Source: Bombus terrestris (taxonomy: Eukaryota > Arthropoda > Insecta > Hymenoptera > Apidae). Taken from it: a DNA stretch of 64,000 bases. Below, piece by piece: positions 57,865 through 64,000 of the stretch (position 1 is the first letter of the stretch; each line of letters opens with the position of its first letter). The stretch spans positions 1,922,001-1,986,000 of the forward strand of contig NC_063270.1 of assembly GCF_910591885.1 (NCBI RefSeq). Direction: 5' to 3'. The notes under the pieces were generated by a model. That model was not told the origin of the DNA, ran no database searches, and saw only the letters and a program-made list of their open reading frames with translations. Made by a program: the position numbers and the translations under genes.

Positions 57865-60800
57865 GTATGTATGTATTTGATCTATCTTCGGTACGCCTAT
57901 TCACGAGATATTCTTGAAACCGTATATTCGTGTATTTTCTCTTTTTTCGATTGTCTTTTTCTATAGCTCCTTGTGCTTACAAAGTATAAGAACCGACTGA
58001 CCTATTAACCTGTTATATCGATTAACGTGATGTCATATATGGTTTCTTAGCTTTTCTTTGACATATTCTTTCAATTTTAGTTGCTGTCATTGTTTTATAA
58101 TTTCTTAGAATCGTATAATTTCCAATTGACGGCCCTTTAACGATCATCAATGACTGTTGCGATGTATTACTGAAATAAACCCTCGATTTTTAACATTGCT
58201 TTAATATAATTCTTATCCGCGTAATTCTATTGTTTACGATACCTCAACATAAAAAGTCTTACAGTTCAGGGACGAGAATAAGCAAACTAAGTATGGCAGT
58301 AACATTAGTAATGAAATTTAATCATAGTGCGTTGTTAGAAGAAAAATATTTCGGTTTAATTTGATGTTTTATGAAACTTTGTTTATTTTATTCTTAACAT
58401 GATTTTTGGCAGGAATAAATATATAGCAAATTTTGGAATCTGCATTTTCTGTTTATTCTACTTAAATTAAATATAATGATCTATATACTATCTTTAATAT
58501 TGCGTTTTATGCAAATGTTTCACTTTTTTGAGGAGTAATATTTCGTTTATAATGTATAGACGACATTTAAGAAAGAAATATCTTATATTAAATTTTTATA
58601 AGTATCAAAAAAACAACAAAATTTATCACAAATTAAATATTTATTATAATCGTTCGTTATGAAAAAGTGATTTAATAAGTTGGTGATCTTGATAGTACAT
58701 TGTTAACAAGAAAAAAAAGTTCAGAATGTCATTACTGCGCACGATTCGTTCAAAATTCGTCGTAAGAGAATTCGATTCATGTTTTGCACAAAACATGTGT
58801 GTAAATTACCAATATGATATCGAAGTTACTACTAAACCGACCTTACGATAAATTGATGTGATGTATCATCAAGTTTAAATAAAAAATTGAAAATTTTCGA
58901 TGACTATATTTGCTATTTATGACGAATACTTTTAAGATGTACTACGATATAATATAATTTAATAAGTAATTTATAAGATTTTTATTCCTCGTTTTTTATC
59001 TTTCATGGTAATTTTAATTATATGATTATTTTATGGTAATTTCCTATTCCTAACTATTACAAAAAAAGTAATTTTCGTTTCTCGCATTACGACAAGTATA
59101 ACTCATTGTAATTATTTTGAAATATTATTTTTAAAATCTATATAATGTTCTATATTATATTCTGAGTTCTTGTTTTATTATCATAGCTTATTATTTATTA
59201 ACGTGATATTTGATTTTTTAAAATGTAAATTATGGTGTATAATGTCACATAATTTACGACTAACTCAATTAAATTACGAGTTGTAATAATTGCAGTTACT
59301 TTCTTTAATGAGGTATAAAATTATTTACAGATTACCATAAGTTCCATTAGATATTTAGAAGAATTTGTGGGCAAAAGAATAAAATCGCGTTGAAATGTTC
59401 TCGTCCTTAATTTAAACTAGGCATCGAGTGCATTAACTTCTTTGAACACTATGTTATATTACGGTATATCACTTATACAGAATTAATTATCATTTAATTT
59501 TCAGTAATGTTATACCGTTTCATACTTAGGCATTTATAGAAAACCTTTTTTCTTTTTAGTCGGATGTGCTTTAAACATTTTTTTATTATTTTACATAATG
59601 ATCGATATCGTGGAACAAAAACAAAGAATAAAAAGCTTTTTTCTGAAAATGTAACGAGAAAATTCACGAAATCAAATATAAAATAATTTTCATGCTAATG
59701 AAATCAATTTGCTTACTTTTAGCATGATAATAATATTTGCCGGAGCAATAAACAAATTATTTGTATAAAAAATCTAAATCTATTCGTTAGCAAAGAAGCA
59801 ATTATTATTCTATTGTTTACGTTCTATTAAACTAGCTTCAGTAGTTATAATGATCAAACTATAAAGGAGCATAATATGAAAATTTATGCTCAACGATCTT
59901 ATTAATGAGAACTGACAAATCATTAAATCTTCAAAACTGTATTTGTGGTACCATTGAGTTATTTGTTTATTAGAAGTTAATTAATTACACGCATTTTCTG
60001 TCAAAAGAAACGATACGATTCCCTCGTATATAAACTGAAATGTCGTATACAGTTTTATTTTATTTGTCTTCACTGGACAAATTTCAGTGGGACGTGTTCT
60101 TAAAATATTTCAGTCGGATAAGGGTTAAATATGCATCTAGTAGGCCAGTCTTGTGCTATTTCAAGAATAACAAGTATATAATAACATCGAATATGTCCTG
60201 ATGTGATTATCGATCTTCTATAGGAAAACAATTTATTATTGAAAAAGAAAAAATGGATAAAGTATTGGATTCTAGAGATCTATCTGTAAGAATACAAGTG
60301 TAATAAACATCTCGATATAAAAGTTCTCTTTTAAAGAATTACGATGTGCACAAAGCGAATCGTTAACTCTTCCCAATCGTGCTTCACCAATAATTCGATA
60401 AATTTTTATAGTCATAACTATATAATTATCATAGTTATTAAAATCTTCTAGAATTATTATTTACAATTAATTGTCTTTACTGCTGAAAGTACGAATAAAT
60501 CTTATAAAAGTTGAGTACTTCTTAGAAGACACGTCTTCTATATACGATACTTTTGTATGTAATAAATATTATGTAGAAATTTAATTCTTTGATTGTTTTT
60601 TTTTTAAATAAGATAAACAGAAAAGGTATTTTTTTAATAAGATTTTATTGAGCGCGTTAGTTATTTCTAAAAAGCATCTTATATTACTAAAGAATTAAAT
60701 AACGATTCATTTTTTCAATTTTAAATTGTTTCATTACTTTAGGTTTTATTATATAACAATTGAAAATCGTACAACACATAAATTCGGGATATTGATGGAC

Positions 60801-62027
60801 GACGCAGTAATAATAATAATTAAACAGGGACGTAAAATATATATGATTATAAGCTCGTGAAAGTACACAGCAACGATAGACATAATCCCGTTGATAAGGG
60901 GACATGATTATTTATTAGCTTCGTACGCCGTAAATGATCAAATATCCTGCATTCGTTAAGGAACAACTACTCTTCAAAATATAACAGTTGTTTTATTTCA
61001 GATACATACCCGCTTCTTAAATCATGATCTGTTAATTATATCAAAATATTTTGTATTCGACAAATTTGTTTGTCATTGTATTTTAGACGATTTTATAGAT
61101 TTTATTCAATTTGTTTGTGAATCAGTAGAATAAATTTATAGAACTTTATATATTAGATAATTTCCATATTTTATCGATTTTGCATTGAGATAATGTTACA
61201 ATTGAAAAGATTACGATCCAATGATTACGTAACTTCCATAGAAAGAATTAAGTTCAAAGAGCAGATTTTCGGACTTGAAAAAATTCTGGTGGAAAGAAAA
61301 TTTTCTTACATGTTAAATTATTAAACACTGAAAGTTTCCTTATGTTTTCTTTTATTGTTTTCTCCAAAAAATCTTAATCTTCAAATAGTCGACCATCTAC
61401 AATATTTATTAATCTTATGTAATAGTAAATCTTATTATTTGTTATTTTAATTTCGTCCATTCAATATCTAAGGATAGAATATTAATTATCACTATAACAT
61501 ATACAACATTCTCTTTATCATTCTTCTAAAACCAATATCAACATTAATATTTCTATTCATTTAAAATCCATCTCTGTAATATTACATTTGTCGTGACTTA
61601 ACATTTTATTTCTGTAATATTACGTATGTAACTGGATTGCATATATATACAATCTCTTATTATTAATACAAAACTATCATTTTTTCCAAAAAAATCTTCT
61701 TTATTACATTTCTATAAACATTTATATAACGAACTAAAAAAAATATTGTCGCATCTTGCTAAAATGAAGTGAACTCTTAAGGGGTTAAAAACACGGTAAA
61801 ACTCGTATTCCTACCTCTGCTGTTTAAAAGGGTCTACGAAATCGATGTTTCCCATCAACTGTATTTTCTCCCTACTTTTCTGCTCTTCGCGCAGAAGCTT
61901 TATTTTTCTCGTAGCAATTGTTCGAGTCGCAGAAAGAAAGAGAATAATTGAAAAAAAGCAATAGTTTATCGAATGACGATTATTCGACTTTCGAAAAGTT
62001 GTTAATATTATTTCATTTTGGTTGCAG
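57865..62027. other. First intron of RhoGEF2
   Basis: About 4.2 kb of AT-rich DNA without a supported gene. The minus-strand frame at 60687-60905 has no family resemblance. It ends in a TTGGTTGCAG acceptor. Confidence 0.45.
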
Positions 62028-62091
62028 GTCATACAGTCGTGCTGCAGCTGGGGCAGAGGTGAGGGGAGGCCAGGCGGAGATCGAAGAAGGG

Positions 62092-63691
62092 ATGAATGGA
62101 ACGGCGGCGTTGCGACGCAGCGTCGGGGGTGGCGGAGGCGCCGCCGGGGGTGGGACCGTCGAACCAGCACCCGTTGCCACCCTCGTCGTCTACAAGGACG
62201 AGGCCGGATACGGGATGAAAGTCTCCGGTGATAACCCTGTCTATGTTCAATCTGTGAAGGAAGGTGTGTTGTTGGAGTTTTAACATTTGCATATAGCCAG
62301 TTTTTCGTTTTTAAAAAAGAACAGTTTAGAAATATGTTAATACATTGGATTATAATAATCATGACAGAATCGATTTCACTGGTGGTTTTAACAAAAGGGT
62401 TTAGGGATATGATATTACATATGTTGATCGAAATAGATGGTGGAAATTATACTGGCAGAATATATCGAGTATTTTTAGTGAATATTTTAAATAATGATGT
62501 GCAAGATATGAACCAGTGGAGCTATTATTATAATATACTGAATTTATATTATTTATTATATTTTGTTTCGAAAATTTTAATAAATTATGCAAGTTTAATT
62601 TGGTTTAAATATTAGAGCGAATTTAGTGTCCTTAATTTTGTTATTATGTTTCTGGTATTTTGTTGAATCTTATATTTACATATTCAATGTATATGTTACT
62701 GTTTTTGGTAATGCATTATGTATTTCTTAACGCATTTTGTATACATTAATAGCTAAACTGTTTAAAAAAGTAGTCGTTTTTATTGTTCAGAACAACGTAT
62801 TATCATCTTCTTTTAATTACATTTAATTTATTAATTGTATTTATTTAATTGTAACAGTAAGTTCATACAATACTGATGTTACAAGTTAGTAGTGTATTAA
62901 TAGTACAAGTGCTACTACTACTGAGTAATATAAAGTGATGACATTTCATTATGTTCAGATACTTAACACATTTACCACTAAAATTAATTTATTTAATTAA
63001 TGGGATGTAAGACAATTTAGGCTACCTTTAAACCAACATTGTAATGTATGTTTTCACGATAAAAATTTTATCTTTTAAGAAATACTATCAACTTATTTAT
63101 AAATAACATAATATAAAATCTGTGTCGATGCACAAAATTTATAATGGTTCACATACAAAATTATTTTTGCATCATATCTGTATTTGTATCAAAAAATTAT
63201 TCAACCTTTATTCTAAATATTGTCCGTAAATTGTAAAAAGTGATAAAAGTTAAGCTGTAATTTTGGTTAAGAAAATGGTTATTAAATTGTTCGCAAATTT
63301 TTCTAATACTTAAATGTCTCGATAAAGAAAAGAGTTAAAAGCAAACAATGATATATTGTAGGCGGTGCAGCCGCGAGAGCTGGCCTTCACGCGGGCGACA
63401 AAATCATCAAGGTGAGCCTATTTCGAATTTACGTTATCGCTAAGTAACACTAACTAAGATATTTCCACTGAAATTATGGATCGAATGTAAATTATGAATC
63501 AAAATATTTATTTTTGAAAATTTAAACGATCAATAAACGCATACCATGTGTGAATTTAAATTACTTGCGTCTATAAAATGTGTATTTGCTGCGATATATT
63601 TTCACTATTTATAACCATGATTGGTATTTCCAGGTTAACGGCGTGAATGTAATGCAGTCCACGCATACGGATGTTGTACAGCTCATAAAGT
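62092..63691 (+). CDS. RhoGEF2: RhoGEF2 / PDZ-RhoGEF, N-terminal part only
   Basis: Coding exons 62092-62263 (exon border 62028), 63362-63411 and 63634-63691 give the first 93 residues; the gene continues past the right edge. After a glycine-rich start (MNGTAALRRSVGGGGG) comes a PDZ domain: ATLVVYKDEAGYGMKVSGD (carboxylate-binding loop GYGM), NPVYVQSVKEGGAA, AGLHAGDKIIKVNGVNVMQS and THTDVVQLIK. This closely follows the PDZ domain of Drosophila RhoGEF2 and vertebrate ARHGEF11/12, which link G alpha 12/13 signals to Rho1 and actomyosin contraction. The RGS, DH and PH domains expected for the family would lie outside the window. The first exon is unusually G/C-rich. The frame is open upstream of the chosen ATG. 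Confidence 0.88.
62264..63361. other. RhoGEF2 intron inside the PDZ domain
   Basis: About 1.1 kb of AT-rich intron. The plus-strand frame at 62334-62615 is a chance frame. Confidence 0.6.
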
Positions 63692-64000
63692 GTAAGTTTA
63701 CATACTTTCTTTCTTTTCTACGACCTCTTTTTTGTTCTTTCTCTTTTATTTCCAAGACGTGGGTACGTTATTTGGCAGCGAAACGGAATAAATGTTTCTC
63801 TGTGAAGAGACCGACATATTATAGAATCGGACACTATCTAAATGTTAAAACATTTCAAAGTACTTTTCATTATCAATAGCGGAAAGTATTAATTCCGTTA
63901 TAGAGAGATTTAGAAAGATCTCGGTTTTGTACCAAATGATATTCATTATCTTTTATTGCTTAATATAATTAAAATTTGATCGCTTAATATTTTATTAATA
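63692..64000. other. RhoGEF2 intron, runs off the window
   Basis: The intron starts with GTAAGT after the PDZ exon. No acceptor or further exon is seen before the window ends. Confidence 0.6.

Noticed and set aside
60687..60905. Minus-strand frame of 72 codons in the RhoGEF2 intron
   Set aside because: Composition is that of random AT-rich DNA; no signal peptide, domain or splice context supports it.
61811..62362. Minus-strand frame of 183 codons over the RhoGEF2 first coding exon
   Set aside because: Its proline- and arginine-rich middle is the reverse of the glycine-rich plus-strand exon; the PDZ frame with correct splice sites explains the region.
1..64000. tRNA genes, rRNA, CRISPR arrays, bacterial-type operons
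   Set aside because: No A/B box pair, no rRNA-like conserved stretch and no direct-repeat/spacer array was seen by eye; a covariance-model scan for tRNA would be the decisive check.

Overview
The window is AT-rich nuclear DNA from an insect. Genes are cut into many small exons by short GT-AG introns, long gene-poor stretches are almost pure A/T, and the gene set includes insect-type families: Wsck, pyrexia-class TRPA channels and a vitellogenin-like protein. I infer a hymenopteran, perhaps a bee or relative, from base composition and gene content; nothing seen proves this. All exon joins below were worked out by hand from splice consensus, frame and family resemblance.

Layout, left to right. 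Wsck (+, 0.4-2.8 kb) is a WSC/fibronectin receptor with a kinase-like domain that lacks the catalytic residues. mRpS9 (+, 4.2-21.8 kb) encodes mitochondrial ribosomal protein uS9m; its exons 9 and 10 are separated by a 14.4 kb intron that holds two complete, single-exon TRPA channel genes on the same strand: a pyrexia-like gene (9.3-12.2 kb) and a paralogue (16.7-19.7 kb). Next come mitochondrial arginyl-tRNA synthetase (-, 22.1-24.0 kb), an ANKRA2/RFXANK-type ankyrin protein (+, 25.1-26.3 kb), delta-COP (-, 27.3-30.0 kb), the Spartan/SPRTN DNA-protein crosslink protease (+, 30.8-33.1 kb), a secreted vitellogenin-like large lipid transfer protein (-, 33.7-39.9 kb) and PAXBP1/GCFC (-, 40.9-46.4 kb). 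Then follow PSMG3 and GPN2 (+, 47.2-48.9 kb), separated by only nine bases, TRAPPC13 (-, 49.0-51.9 kb), whose last intron is filled by a 0.73 kb inverted-repeat element, and the ciliary transition-zone pair B9D2 and tectonic (+, 52.8-56.0 kb). The window ends with the 5' part of a RhoGEF2/PDZ-RhoGEF gene (+, from about 57.4 kb), which runs off the right edge.

Most genes are unrelated housekeeping functions (mitochondrial translation, COPI and TRAPP trafficking, proteasome assembly, RNA polymerase assembly, DNA repair). Three arrangements suggest shared expression or function: the TRPA pair inside mRpS9, the PSMG3-GPN2 pair (candidate dicistronic mRNA) and the B9D2-tectonic pair (two members of the same ciliary MKS module). 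Three intergenic regions are head-to-head promoters (delta-COP/SPRTN, PAXBP1/PSMG3, TRAPPC13/B9D2). I saw no tRNA, rRNA, CRISPR array or autonomous transposase gene.
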